The notes beneath the pieces are model-generated. The model did not search any database. It was given only the letters and a program-made list of their open reading frames with translations, and was not told the DNA's origin. A stretch of DNA of 64,000 nt, taken from the NCBI RefSeq assembly GCF_900233005.1, contig NZ_LT960611.1, forward strand, positions 3,286,001-3,350,000. Direction: 5' to 3'. This stretch comes from Vibrio tapetis subsp. tapetis (GTDB lineage: Bacteria; Pseudomonadota; Gammaproteobacteria; Enterobacterales; Vibrionaceae). The position numbers and the translations under genes were made by a program. Below are positions 31,824 to 42,160 of the stretch, piece after piece (the first letter of the stretch is position 1; every line of letters starts with the position of its first letter).

Positions 31824-33149
31824 ATGTCGTCACTCATACACTCAAGCGATGTTTTCAAAGAAACAGAGCTACAAACATCAAGCGGTGGAACTCTCCATTG
31901 CTCCCCTCTGAAAGATAACATTGGTTCCTTGCCTACTCTCTTTAATAAAGAAGGCATATTTAACCGTGAAACTAATAGTTACTTCTTCTATCAGAAAGCC
32001 ATAAAGCAAGCACAAGATCTATCGCCTTGCGCTCAAGCTCTCCAAGCTTATTACCAGTTCTTAGAAGATAAAGGTTTAGACTGGGATAAATTCCCTCCCA
32101 TTAAAAGACTCAAACCAACTTACCTCTTTCGCTCTCATTTATTAAAGCAGATCAAGAAGGGTGAACTTGCACACAGCACTGCTAGTGTCCGAATGAACCA
32201 GATTGTTAATTTCTACAAGTGGTTGATGCACGATGGTTATTTGAGAATAAAGGATGAGAAAGAAGCACCTTTTAAAATGGAGTTCGTATCAGTTCAAAGT
32301 ACTGGAATGCTTGCTCATATCTCGCCTACCTTCACTGTCGAAACAAGCGACTTGAGAATTAAAGTGCCAAAGGATGCAAGCAGTAAAAACATTCGCCCTC
32401 TGTCACCGTTAAGCCAAGAATCACTTAGTATCCTGACTCAATACTTACCTAATGCGTCAGAAGAGTTACGCCTACAAGTATTGATTTCCATTGATACTGG
32501 TATGCGACTTAAAGAAATAGCTACACTCTCACTCGATGCGCTCGATACCGCTACACCATTAGCTGAAAGTGAGCATCGTTACGAGATAGTTTTATCGCCA
32601 CAATCAACAGGTGTTCAAACCAAATACCGAAAACAAAGACAGGTTGAAATTTCTTCCGAGCTACTGAACATACTCAATGAATATCGTACCTCGGAGCGAA
32701 GAATTAAACGAGTCAATAAACTCAATGAGAAGCTTGAGTCCTTACCAAAAACCGCATCCAGTCTAAAACAAGAAACCGTTGAAACACTGGAGTTGTGTGA
32801 GCGTCACGAACCACTCTTTGTCAGTGAACAAGGGAACCTTGTTTCAGCTAAGTCTATAGAAGCTCGATGGACAGAGCTAAGAACGCTAATTAAGAAAGAG
32901 TATACTTCTTTTACGCACCGCTTTCACGACCTACGCTCAACCTATGCCACTTATCGCTTTAGCGACCTATTGGAAGCCAAACTGCCCGTCGTAGAGTGTA
33001 TGGAACTTTTGATGAGCTGGATGGGACATAAAAATGAATCAACCACTTGGAAATACTTGCGTTATCTAAAGCGAAAAGATGCATTTAAGGTGAAATTTGG
33101 CATTTTGGATAGCATTATGCATGAAGCGCTAGGAGGAGATGATGAGTAG
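31824..33149 (+). CDS. tyrosine recombinase, IntA-like
   Basis: Site-specific recombinase of 441 residues. The C-terminal catalytic domain has Arg I in DTGMRLKEIA, HDLR in HRFHDLRSTYAT (H-x-x-R), GH in MGHKNESTT and the nucleophile in TWKYLRYL; the N-terminal half is a SAM-like core-binding domain (about 60-150). The set appears complete. ATG 31,824 has AGG 7 bases upstream and is preferred to ATG 31,791. First gene of a four-gene operon; its last 11 bases overlap the next gene. By order it corresponds to IntA of SE elements. Confidence 0.88.
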   Translation: MSSLIHSSDVFKETELQTSSGGTLHCSPLKDNIGSLPTLFNKEGIFNRETNSYFFYQKAIKQAQDLSPCAQALQAYYQFLEDKGLDWDKFPPIKRLKPTYLFRSHLLKQIKKGELAHSTASVRMNQIVNFYKWLMHDGYLRIKDEKEAPFKMEFVSVQSTGMLAHISPTFTVETSDLRIKVPKDASSKNIRPLSPLSQESLSILTQYLPNASEELRLQVLISIDTGMRLKEIATLSLDALDTATPLAESEHRYEIVLSPQSTGVQTKYRKQRQVEISSELLNILNEYRTSERRIKRVNKLNEKLESLPKTASSLKQETVETLELCERHEPLFVSEQGNLVSAKSIEARWTELRTLIKKEYTSFTHRFHDLRSTYATYRFSDLLEAKLPVVECMELLMSWMGHKNESTTWKYLRYLKRKDAFKVKFGILDSIMHEALGGDDE

Positions 33150-34893
33150 TGTCTCCTATCTAAGTGGCTGGAATCCAGAGCTGTGTATTCAATTGGAGGA
33201 TGAAGATCGTCGTCTTGCTGATTTTAATCGCTTATTAGTCAAAGGGTTTCCTTCAACGAAACAATTAAAACGAGGCGGACAATTTAAAACTGTGGAACAT
33301 GAAGATTTTGTGCTTCTGTTAGTTGAATGCTTTCACGAAAAATTGAAAGAAGGGATTAGCCATGACTCGCTCCACACTACCTTTCATAAAACTTCACAAT
33401 ACCTTCGCTGGTGTGAGAAAGAAGATGCTGAAGCATTCACCAAAAGCTCCATCGAGGGCTATATGGCACACGAAAAGATGAGGGCCATGCTTGGTGAAAT
33501 AAAGCAATCTCCTTACGGTTCAACTCGTTCAAAGCTACTAGTGACTTTTACTGAGTATCTAGCACTACCAAGCCACTACTTTGATAGTGTTGTGGTGTTG
33601 TCAAATAATGATAGTGAACCTTTTGAAGCATATACGCGCAGCGATTTAAATCAGCTTCTTCCCTTTTTAAGGCAACTCTTTAATCAGACATATCAGCAAT
33701 TTGTGGTCGAACCTGATAAGCATTTAAATGCGCCTGTAAGAATTCCCGCTATGACATTTTCATACAAAGGGCAGAGCTATCAGATTTATGGGGGTATATC
33801 CAAGATGATGTGTGCTGCAACATATTTGCTTGCATATTACACCTACACCAATACAGGCGAACTATTCAAACTCAAAAGGCCTACGGCAGCATCGACCTCT
33901 ATCAGTGAGATATGGTACACCATGCCAGCCTTTAGGCGTCGAGCATTTAAAAGTATCCAAGTAGAAATGGGAGGGCATGGATTGATAGATGTCCCCAAAT
34001 ATTCCATAAGCTTTTTTGATAAGTTACTTCACGCCTCAACACTGATTTCAAGTGATGAAAATGCGCTACTACTTCAAACAGTTGTCAACAAAAAACCTCA
34101 ACGGATAAAAACCGTTACCCTACAAGATTCTCTGCTGAAATGGATTGAAAAATACTTTAATTTTCGTGACCAAACCAAACGCCGCTTACGCCCTATGATC
34201 AGTCGTTTTCGTGAAACAGGCTCACAGTTAACCGCTTATCATCAAGGGGAGATGACCAACGACATTATGCTAAATAATACCCCTAACACCCGTAAACAAC
34301 ACTATAGCCAAGGTAATAAACATATAAACAACGGCATGTTGCAAGATGTAATGGTAATCAGGCAAGAACAGATTAAAAGTGGAGTATCCCCCAAAATAGC
34401 ACAGGAAAATCTAGGGATTGAAATGTTGGTCATAGAGTCTGAATATAAAGTCAACATTCCCGACCTAAGTCGAACTGCTAGTGGAAGCAGTTGTGCTAAC
34501 CCATTTGGTGAGCAATCAAAGATGTACACAAAAAAAGCACAGAAGCAGAGATTATTGAAAGAAGGGGAAAGGTTAGCGTGTGCAGACCTACTAAAGTGCT
34601 TTGGTTGTAAAGAACAGGTTATTGTCCAATCAGTAAATGATATCTGGTGCTTACTGTCTTTTAAAGCATCTATAGAAGAATCACTATATCTTCATCTAGA
34701 TACACACCACTATCACAAGAACTTTGAAACAGTAGTGACATTCATCAATACAAACATTCTCCCCAAACTGAAAAAAAGTATTTTAAAACAAGCTGAAACC
34801 AAGCTTGATGACAAAGGTTATCACCCGTTATGGGACGACAGTAAATCTATACTTGGGCTTATCCCTAACTCAACGAACAAGGGGCCCCAATAA
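33139..34893 (+). CDS. degenerate tyrosine-recombinase-fold protein, Tfp-like
   Basis: A 584-residue protein between two recombinases. A recombinase-like region spans about 200-430: the first arginine position reads YTNTGELFKLKR (no GMR), the H-x-x-R position reads ISRFRETGS (His replaced), while a tyrosine in TRKQHYSQGN remains. This pattern matches a catalytically dead partner. The C-terminal part has clustered cysteines (CADLLKCFGCKEQ), a possible zinc site. Order and size fit Tfp of SE elements. Starts inside intA and ends directly against the next ATG. Confidence 0.8.
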   Translation: MMSSVSYLSGWNPELCIQLEDEDRRLADFNRLLVKGFPSTKQLKRGGQFKTVEHEDFVLLLVECFHEKLKEGISHDSLHTTFHKTSQYLRWCEKEDAEAFTKSSIEGYMAHEKMRAMLGEIKQSPYGSTRSKLLVTFTEYLALPSHYFDSVVVLSNNDSEPFEAYTRSDLNQLLPFLRQLFNQTYQQFVVEPDKHLNAPVRIPAMTFSYKGQSYQIYGGISKMMCAATYLLAYYTYTNTGELFKLKRPTAASTSISEIWYTMPAFRRRAFKSIQVEMGGHGLIDVPKYSISFFDKLLHASTLISSDENALLLQTVVNKKPQRIKTVTLQDSLLKWIEKYFNFRDQTKRRLRPMISRFRETGSQLTAYHQGEMTNDIMLNNTPNTRKQHYSQGNKHINNGMLQDVMVIRQEQIKSGVSPKIAQENLGIEMLVIESEYKVNIPDLSRTASGSSCANPFGEQSKMYTKKAQKQRLLKEGERLACADLLKCFGCKEQVIVQSVNDIWCLLSFKASIEESLYLHLDTHHYHKNFETVVTFINTNILPKLKKSILKQAETKLDDKGYHPLWDDSKSILGLIPNSTNKGPQ

Positions 34894-36934
34894 ATGGATA
34901 CTTCAACACTATACTCACTTGGTTTTCCGGAAAAACACAAAATTGAATATGTAGACGTTGTAGGCCTTTATCATAGTGGTAAGTTTGGAGAGCTTAATCG
35001 AGTCATTATCTGCAAGAATAAAGATGGCAAAGTGACAACCACTATCGGTCAGAGTCTGTGGGACTTAAGAGTTTTTATCCGAGGTAATGGTGCAAATAAA
35101 CTTAATTTCAACGAATGGAGCACATCACAGAGTCTTCAACGAGAATTAAAGCTAATTGCATTTGGGATACTGTTTAATAACGGCCCTCAACAACGAAAGG
35201 CACTGAAGCCTTCAACTACTATAGCTCAGATTTCTAAACTCAAAATTGCTTACCGTTTTCTAGCTAAACACCAATTAACATCTCTGAGCACGCTTTCTAA
35301 ACCTACAACGTGGGCAAAGTTTGAATTGTACTTAAAACATCAGGATTATTCACGTCACACTTTAGAGTTAATCTTTACTGCAATAAATTCCGTCATTAAG
35401 CTTGGGGGGTTGGCATCAACTTCAATTAGGCATCGCTCGCATAAACACTAAAGAGTGTGCAAAGTCATTGAGTAATAGAGAACCTCAACAAACGTTAGTT
35501 ATTCCAGAACGTTTGTGTAACGAAATTTATGGAAAAGCCATAAAGTTAGTCGAAGAAGCTATACCCTATAAACAACTCATTGCCGATACAGAACATGCTC
35601 TCCAAGAAAACTACTTACAAGGTAAGCGTACCCTTGAGGAAAAAATGCGCCAAGGCCACACCTTCACTTTTATGGCCAACAATGGAGAAATTGATGTACA
35701 TAAGTTTGCGACTGCAGTTAAGGATACTCAACCAAAAAAACCTAAAGATATCCTTGCTCCTTTAAGTAAAAAGGTAACTCACTTAAAACATGGTGAGGAT
35801 TTTAGGCGATATTTAGGGCAACTTATCAACGCTTGCTACATTATTTGTGGCGGTTTTAGTGGAATGCGTGAGTCGGAATTAAACAAGCTTACTCCCAACA
35901 GTTATTACAAGGATACTTTTAAGGGGCGTGACTATCATCTGTTGCAATCTCACACTTTTAAGCTAGGTGAAAAACGAGAAACATGGGTCACTGCACCGAT
36001 CTCAAGACAAGCTATTGAACTGATTTCTGTACTAACAAAAAAGTGGCGACAAAAAGCTAAATTCCCCTCCGAAAAATACGCAAATTCACTTTGGGTTAAT
36101 CAATGTTACCGTTCCAAACCGCCAGTACTTATCACTGATTGGAGTGAAAGATTACGTCGGTTTTGTAGACAGTTTAACTTTGTTGTTACCGAAGATGATT
36201 ATCAAGAGTGTGCCAAGAGCAACCCACGTTCAATTGAGCGAATAAACAAAAACGTCAAGGTGGGTCAACCTTGGCCTTTAGCCTCACATCAGTTTAGACG
36301 CACACTTGCGTTCTACTGCATAAAAAACCGGTTAGGAACATTGGTGTCATTAAAACAACAATTTAAGCATACCTATCCAGTAATGACAGAATGGTACACC
36401 AATGGCGGTAAGTTGGCAAGTTTACGAGACTTAATGGTAGATCAAAAAGTACAAAAAGCACTTAATGACATTAACGCTGAAACCACAGCAAACAAAATCT
36501 TTAAGCAGTGGCACTCAGATGAAAAACTCTCTGGTACACATGGCAAAGCGATTATAAAAATGCGAGGGGATGTGCCGACCATCTATAGTTCATGGGATGT
36601 TATTTATAAAGCTGTAAAAGAAGGCAAGTTGACACTACATGGTTCAATGCACAGCTATTGCAAATCTGGTTATGACTGCGATATGGACGGTGTAGTCACC
36701 CCCCAATTCTGTGTGGACTGTGGCTCTGGTAGTAGCATTATTGACGAGCAACAGGCTAAGTGGTGGCAGAAAAAACATCTTAGTCTAGTTGCTTACATGA
36801 AGTCAGATGAAGATATTTCAGTCAGTGAGCAGAGCCACTACATCACTCAAGTTAGAGCGGCGGAAAACGTGATGAGAGATTTTGATATGCCCTTTGTTCC
36901 TTTCGAACCTGATTTGAAGGTAACTAATTTATGA
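34894..36934 (+). pseudogene. tyrosine recombinase, IntB-like, frameshifted at a G6 run
   Basis: The first frame (34,894-35,451, 185 residues) ends early; the second (about 35,402-36,934) continues the protein. The switch falls at six G (35,404-35,409). With five G the reading is LGGWHQLQLG and the two parts join into about 679 residues. The C-terminal catalytic set is complete: GMRESEL, SHQFRRT (H-x-x-R), KHTYPVMTEWYT. A cysteine cluster (YDCDMD ... FCVDCGSG) follows. It could be a mutation, a sequencing error, or slippage-regulated expression. It abuts tfp and overlaps srap by 4 bases. Confidence 0.82.
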
Positions 36935-37389
36935 GTAAGAGTGAAAATACACGACTAGCATTAGAAGCCGCCCTAGAACGTATTAAACAAGGCAAGCCCA
37001 AGCGTATTCCTACTCACCGAAAACTCAGTGTAAGAGCTGTCGAGGAAGAAGCCAATCTAGGCAATGGCAGTGGCTATTACTACCCAGAGTTTGTAGAGAA
37101 GGTTAAGCAGACCAAAGCTGATATCGCCGAAGGCAAAGGTGAAATAGTCCAGCCGGAGGTCCAGACGGTACGAGCAAAGCTGAATGAGCAGAAACGTATC
37201 AAGGAAAAATTTAAGGCTAAGTATGAGACTGAGAGAGAAAAACTAGCCCTGTTCGCTGCTTCACAGCACCACCTTAACGATAAGCTGGTTCAAGCGTTGG
37301 CTCATATAGAGGATTTGGAGTTTGAAAATTCCCAATTACGTGAAGAGTTAGTACAATTAAAACGGACTAAGGTTGTACCAATTAAGTAG
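36931..37389 (+). CDS. small coiled-coil protein, Srap-like
   Basis: A 152-residue, highly charged protein. Residues 1-60 are a basic globular start (KPKRIPTHRKLSVRAVEEEA, a plausible HTH). Residues about 80-145 are a coiled coil (KEKFKAKYETEREKLA; DLEFENSQLREELVQL). Overlaps intB by 4 bases. It holds the position of Srap, the recombination auxiliary protein of SE elements, and resembles in layout TnpC of Tn554. Function inferred from position only. Confidence 0.72.
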   Translation: MSKSENTRLALEAALERIKQGKPKRIPTHRKLSVRAVEEEANLGNGSGYYYPEFVEKVKQTKADIAEGKGEIVQPEVQTVRAKLNEQKRIKEKFKAKYETEREKLALFAASQHHLNDKLVQALAHIEDLEFENSQLREELVQLKRTKVVPIK

Positions 37390-37440
37390 CTTAGAAATAC
37401 ACTAGATAGCGATATAGGCTTCACAATCATGAACTATATA

Positions 37441-37477
37441 AATATTGCTCCAGACCATGAACGCCAGGAGCAATATT
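37441..37477. other. 11-bp stem-loop between convergent operons
   Basis: AATATTGCTCC and GGAGCAATATT with a 15-base loop lie between the recombinase operon and the methyltransferase gene. No U-tract is seen, so intrinsic termination is uncertain. Confidence 0.5.
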
Positions 37478-37486
37478 ACTTGAATT

Positions 37487-38227
37487 TTAAGCAGGCTTTC
37501 TTGCTCTCACAATACGATGATTCCTAAGAGTCTTTGTATCTGGTTGAGTAAACGAAACTGTACTCTCGTCGACTATGAAACCAATATCATTCAATCTATT
37601 TATAATATCTTTGTAATGTGCTGTCGATTTATGATAAATGTAATCATTATAAACAAAACACCCATTAGGTTTGAGTACTCGAAACAACTCTTCAAGTTGG
37701 TTATCATAAATAGGGAAATGCATTACAAAACTAGATAGAACGGCATCTATCGAATTATCATTTATCTCTAAAGGATTAACACCATCAAATAAGAAAACTT
37801 CACTTTTTATATCTTTAAGCAATTCATATTTTTTCGATGCCGACTTTACAGCAAACTCAGATATATCTAATCCCGTAACACTTTTAACCTCATCAATATA
37901 ATGACCCTCAGTTAAAACCTCAGCAAGAATACCACCACCACACCCGAAATCTATGATACTACCAATAGGACTATCATTAGCCTTTTCAATAAGAGTGCTT
38001 ATTAGCTCTTTTGTATATGAATAATCAATCACATCACCATTAAGCTTAATTCTTATTTCAGACAAAGCTGAAACATCTTCTTTACTAAGATTTGCTGGTG
38101 TTTCTGGAATATATATTTTATCCATATACCTGTAGTATATTTTTTGATCTACTATTAACTCTTCAGCCAAAGGAATGCAACTACCTTTAGGAGCTTGTAC
38201 GTAAATTAGATTTTTGTATATTTCCAT
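37487..38227 (-). CDS. SAM-dependent methyltransferase of unknown substrate
   Basis: A 246-residue class I methyltransferase: motif I IIDFGCGGGILAEVL (about residue 90), DISEFAV loop, and FRVLKPNGCFVYNDY after the active-site region. ATG 38,227 is preferred to the TTG four codons upstream; GGGG lies 8 bases before it. It begins 1 base after the membrane-protein stop, so they are a pair. The sequence is AT-rich relative to its neighbours. It is last in the minus-strand cargo. It is not a DNA methylase by motif (no NPPY/F). Confidence 0.75.
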   Translation of the reverse strand: MEIYKNLIYVQAPKGSCIPLAEELIVDQKIYYRYMDKIYIPETPANLSKEDVSALSEIRIKLNGDVIDYSYTKELISTLIEKANDSPIGSIIDFGCGGGILAEVLTEGHYIDEVKSVTGLDISEFAVKSASKKYELLKDIKSEVFLFDGVNPLEINDNSIDAVLSSFVMHFPIYDNQLEELFRVLKPNGCFVYNDYIYHKSTAHYKDIINRLNDIGFIVDESTVSFTQPDTKTLRNHRIVRARKPA

Positions 38228-38228
38228 A

Positions 38229-39599
38229 TTAGACCCCAAAAAATTTCAGTATCGAACTCTGGTTTTTCTTTCCACCAAGAGCTCTTCTTGGTCTTAACCT
38301 AGTTACTAGCACAATAGATATTGTCATGTAAACTATTACCGCAATATTGCAATAGTACAATATGTGATAAATTTTTTCTAACAGGGCGCGATTACCTCCC
38401 TCTAGATAACTTTCTAACCAAGGGCTTTGATGCACTAATATATAGCACATGAACCACACCCCAATAGGCATAGATAAAAATAATTTAGCACCGACACTTA
38501 TGTTTACTTGCTTAATAAATCTAAACTTTATCAAGATCCCTAAGCAGACTAATAACCAAAGTGCATCAATAGAAAAATATTGCCAATCAGGAAAAATTGT
38601 CGAGAACCCGTTCAACTCAGTCTGCCGAGTTCTGTCAAACCCGAAAGATGTAAATAGAGAAAAAACTATACTAAATATAAGTAAATTAATTTCTCTTCGT
38701 CTTGGCTTCTCTAAGTCTTCCATATCAGCTTTCACGGAAATAGAGCAGACCCCACCTTCACTTATTAATTTATCCCCAGCAGTACCGTAATTCACTTTAA
38801 ATAATGAAGAAGTGTATATACCTAAATCAGCCCATTCATCAAAGTATTTAATCTTTGACTGAGAGAACACTTTAATAATCTCACCAACTTTCGAGTCATT
38901 TCTATCTTTTACTTCTACTTTACTTCTACAAACATCATATTTTTTACTTGTTTGTATATAAGTCTTAAAATCCGGAGATTTAACAGTCATATTTGTAGGG
39001 AAGTCGATATTAGAGGTAAATGAAAATCCATTTTGACCTATATTTAAATCAATATTAAAAACTGATTTAAACCAATAACCATAAGAAATAAATTTATTTA
39101 ACTCCGAATCACCCGGGCTAGGTTTTTGTTGTAAAACCACTTGATTAGTTTCATTTTTTATATTTAATGGCACGATAATTATATTATCTATTCCTGGCTT
39201 GTTTTCTTTGACACCAAAAACCCCACCAATATCAAGTTCTTTTAAATAACTAGATAACGCCCCCGTACAAGATGTAGAAGTAAACTCTTTAACTACATTC
39301 GATATATTAGCGTCATATCGAGACTCAGAACCCCAGAACTGACTAAGGACGTCACTATTTTTATAAAATGCAACCTTGTCATCATGCTCCATCACTGGGA
39401 CACTTTGCCCTTTCTCATCAAGGAACTCTACAATGAGCTTACTATCCTCCACTTCATTATGGAATGCGATCGCATTGTAAATGGTCACTTCACAACGGTT
39501 GTCATTTTGCTTGTTTAACACAATAAATTGAAAAAACTTGTCTAGTACTATTGTTGTTTCTTCAGTGCTATCAACTGATATTTTTGTAGTTAGCTGCAT
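38229..39599 (-). CDS. hypothetical membrane protein, soluble N-terminus and four C-terminal helices
   Basis: A 456-residue protein not recognised as a known family. The first 300 residues are hydrophilic with mixed beta character. Four hydrophobic helices follow: about 305-322 (LLIFSIVFSLFTSFGF), 343-360 (IDALWLLVCLGILI), 372-392 and 415-435. A large sensor-like domain N-terminal to a membrane region, paired with a methyltransferase, is compatible with an effector or sensor role, but no motif supports one. AT-rich. Same strand as the R-M operon and 110 bases beyond hsdR. Confidence 0.6.
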   Translation of the reverse strand: MQLTTKISVDSTEETTIVLDKFFQFIVLNKQNDNRCEVTIYNAIAFHNEVEDSKLIVEFLDEKGQSVPVMEHDDKVAFYKNSDVLSQFWGSESRYDANISNVVKEFTSTSCTGALSSYLKELDIGGVFGVKENKPGIDNIIIVPLNIKNETNQVVLQQKPSPGDSELNKFISYGYWFKSVFNIDLNIGQNGFSFTSNIDFPTNMTVKSPDFKTYIQTSKKYDVCRSKVEVKDRNDSKVGEIIKVFSQSKIKYFDEWADLGIYTSSLFKVNYGTAGDKLISEGGVCSISVKADMEDLEKPRRREINLLIFSIVFSLFTSFGFDRTRQTELNGFSTIFPDWQYFSIDALWLLVCLGILIKFRFIKQVNISVGAKLFLSMPIGVWFMCYILVHQSPWLESYLEGGNRALLEKIYHILYYCNIAVIVYMTISIVLVTRLRPRRALGGKKNQSSILKFFGV

Positions 39600-40331
39600 T
39601 TAAAATCACATTTTTTATCAAGTTTATTTTAAGTGAGAGGTTTTGCATATTTTTCTCTCGTAAAGTTATTCGATAATCTATTGAGTATCACGTTTTTATG
39701 AAACCAAACCTAACATCCACCAATAAACGTATCAACAAACCCTTTGAACTTCTCGGTCAACCGTCCAACAATCTTCTTACGTTGCAGTATCGTCGGCTTC
39801 GTTTGCAGTGTTCCTGCGAAGTCATCACGTAGTGGCATTTCTTCGCTAAGCTCATAACGGTTAACCAAGATTTCTAGCTTATCAGTATCTAGATTTTCTT
39901 CAGTTGCCATGCTTTCTAAAGCTTCGCGTTTCTCTTTTTCCCAAAAGTACTCAAACTCTTCCTCGACATCAGCGTGAGCTGGTATGCCGTCAAGGTGCTC
40001 ATTCATGAACTTCTCGATTAGAGCCTTCTTACTGAGTAATGTAGGGTCAGAGCCAATAAGGTTCGCGATTACCTGACGCTTACGCTCTTTCTCGTCAGTG
40101 CTCTCTTCTTCATGAAGTTCACGCAGTAAGTGAAGAATGTAGCCAACATTGACTTCATCACGGTGCATGAGCTCTAGTTCAAAATCGACGTCATCAAGTA
40201 TTGATACTTTCTCTTTGGTTGAGTTCTCACGTAACTGACGATTCAAGTCGGCATATTTACTGGTGAAGTCCTGAAACTCCTGATCGCTCATCGCGGTCGA
40301 GTCCATATCAAAATCAGCGAAGTTACCTAAC

Positions 40332-42160
40332 GAGGCTGTAGAATTTCTCCTCGCCCGTCTCAATTCTGATCCTGCCGCCATTTCATCACGATATGAACTT
40401 GAACGCACTAACTCCTTGTGATCTAATCTAAATTATTCGCCACAAGACACGGTTATGCCCAACTTCAAAACCGATTACTCGAACCAAAACATGTTCGTCC
40501 CTATCATCATCGATGAACAACTCATCCCCGGAACTATTGAGTATGCGATTTCCCACATTGTCGATAACCACCTCGACCTCTCGCCCTTTGATGCGCACTA
40601 CCACAACGACAAAAACGGGGCGGCGGCTTATCCACCCTCCATCATGCTTAAGGTTATTTTTTACGCCTATTCCCTCGGCATGTTAACTAGCCGACGCATA
40701 GAAAGAGCCTGCATCAACAATGTCACTTTCATGTGCTTATCGGGCGACGAGCGACCACACTTCACCACTATCGCGGCTTTCATCGCACAAATGAAAGACA
40801 CCATCGAACCACTGTTCACTCAGGTTCTCATGATATGCGATGAACAAGGCCTAATTGGCCATAACATGTTTGCTATTGATGGCTGTAAAATTTCATCCAA
40901 TGCTAGTAAAGAATGGAGTGGCACACACGAAGAGCTTCTCCGTAAAAAAGAAAAACTACAGCGGGCGAGCCAGCGAATTATCGAGCGTCATCAAAGCCAA
41001 GATTCGCTCCCAAATGAAGTTATCGAACAAGACCTAAGACAAAAACAAAAGCTTGATAGCAGCGCCGATAAAATAGGTGCATTTCTGGCGAGCACTCAAG
41101 ACAAATTGGGCAGCAGTAAAAAACCCGTAAAAAGCAACATCACGGACAATGACAGCGCCAAAATGACCACCTCAAAAGGCACGATTCAAGGTTATAACGG
41201 TATCGCCATCACAGATGACAAGCACCAAATTATTTTACACAGCCAAGTGTGGGGAAGCGTTGGTGAGCAGCAAACATTAAAGCCTGCAGTGCTCGCTTTG
41301 AAAGAACAATTAGAGAAGCTACCCAACAGCTCAGAGCGCACCACCAAGTTCACCGCAGACAGTGGATTTCACAGTAAAACTAACCTCAAGTTCCTATCTG
41401 AGACCCCTTATGATTGTTACATAGCAGACACTGGATTTCGCAGTCGTAATCCACTATTTCAAAACAGTGAAACCTATCAGACCGAGCAAGAGAAAAAACG
41501 GAAGAAACGCTCGAAAACAGGTAAAACCTGTTACTCCATTTCTATGTTCGAGTTCAACCAAGACGAAATGACTTGCCGATGCCCTGCAGGAAATATGATG
41601 CGACTGAGCAGCAAAAACGCCGTCATCCGTGGGGAGCGTGGTGCTCAGTTTTGTGGATACCTAAACGACTGCAGACAATGCGTGCATCAACCGCTGTGCA
41701 TGAGAAAACCGCCTGGCAAGCAAGTCGGTCGACAAGTCTTCTTCATCTACAAAAATACCAAAGACTTTGACCACATGCAGGCCATGAAAGACAAGATTGA
41801 TAGCCCAGAAGGAAGGCGGCAATACAGTAAACGGCTTGGGTGTGTTGAACCTGTTTTTGGTAACATCACCGTCAACAAACAGATGAATCGATTTACGCTA
41901 AGAGGACAAGAGAAAGTGAACGCCCAATGGGCGATGTTCAGCATGCTTCACAACATAGAAAAGCTAAGAAATTGCATTATCTAGAGGGTAAAACCTCTCA
42001 AATCAACGAAAAATCCAGATTCCCTCTCATCCTGTCGCTCTATCTTTCCTTACTATGGTAAAGGTCGCTATCATCGAGCAGTATTTACGCCGTTGCCAGT
42101 AGGATTAATGACGATAAAAACATGGGAAATCGGTGAAAAATCGAGAAATTCTACAGCCTC
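40332..42160 (+). mobile_element. IS1182-type insertion sequence inside hsdR (1,829 bp)
   Basis: Ends are perfect 18-bp inverted repeats GAGGCTGTAGAATTTCTC (40,332-40,349) and its complement (42,143-42,160). Flanking AAC is present on both sides, a 3-bp target duplication. One transposase gene fills it. The structure looks complete and recent, since the ends match exactly and the host frame is intact. Confidence 0.95.
40455..41984 (+). CDS. IS1182-family transposase
   Basis: A 509-residue DDE transposase. N-terminal DUF772-type domain (YPPSIMLKVIFYAYSLGMLT), then AIDGCKISSNASKEWSG with the first catalytic Asp, FTADSGFHSKTNL with the second, a cysteine cluster (CRCPAGN ... CQCVHQPLCM-type) and CVEPVFGNI with the catalytic Glu. 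All three acids are present, so it is predicted active. It reads opposite to the interrupted hsdR. Confidence 0.92.
   Translation: MPNFKTDYSNQNMFVPIIIDEQLIPGTIEYAISHIVDNHLDLSPFDAHYHNDKNGAAAYPPSIMLKVIFYAYSLGMLTSRRIERACINNVTFMCLSGDERPHFTTIAAFIAQMKDTIEPLFTQVLMICDEQGLIGHNMFAIDGCKISSNASKEWSGTHEELLRKKEKLQRASQRIIERHQSQDSLPNEVIEQDLRQKQKLDSSADKIGAFLASTQDKLGSSKKPVKSNITDNDSAKMTTSKGTIQGYNGIAITDDKHQIILHSQVWGSVGEQQTLKPAVLALKEQLEKLPNSSERTTKFTADSGFHSKTNLKFLSETPYDCYIADTGFRSRNPLFQNSETYQTEQEKKRKKRSKTGKTCYSISMFEFNQDEMTCRCPAGNMMRLSSKNAVIRGERGAQFCGYLNDCRQCVHQPLCMRKPPGKQVGRQVFFIYKNTKDFDHMQAMKDKIDSPEGRRQYSKRLGCVEPVFGNITVNKQMNRFTLRGQEKVNAQWAMFSMLHNIEKLRNCII

Noticed and set aside
31824..36934. Recombinase-in-trio (RIT) or Tn554-type element
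   Set aside because: Three recombinase-fold genes fit superficially, but the middle protein lacks catalytic residues and a fourth small gene follows, which fits the SE gene order better; both alternatives remain testable.
39710..40408. A separate 232-residue gene
   Set aside because: Its first 26 residues come from the IS end; the rest is the displaced C-terminus of hsdR.
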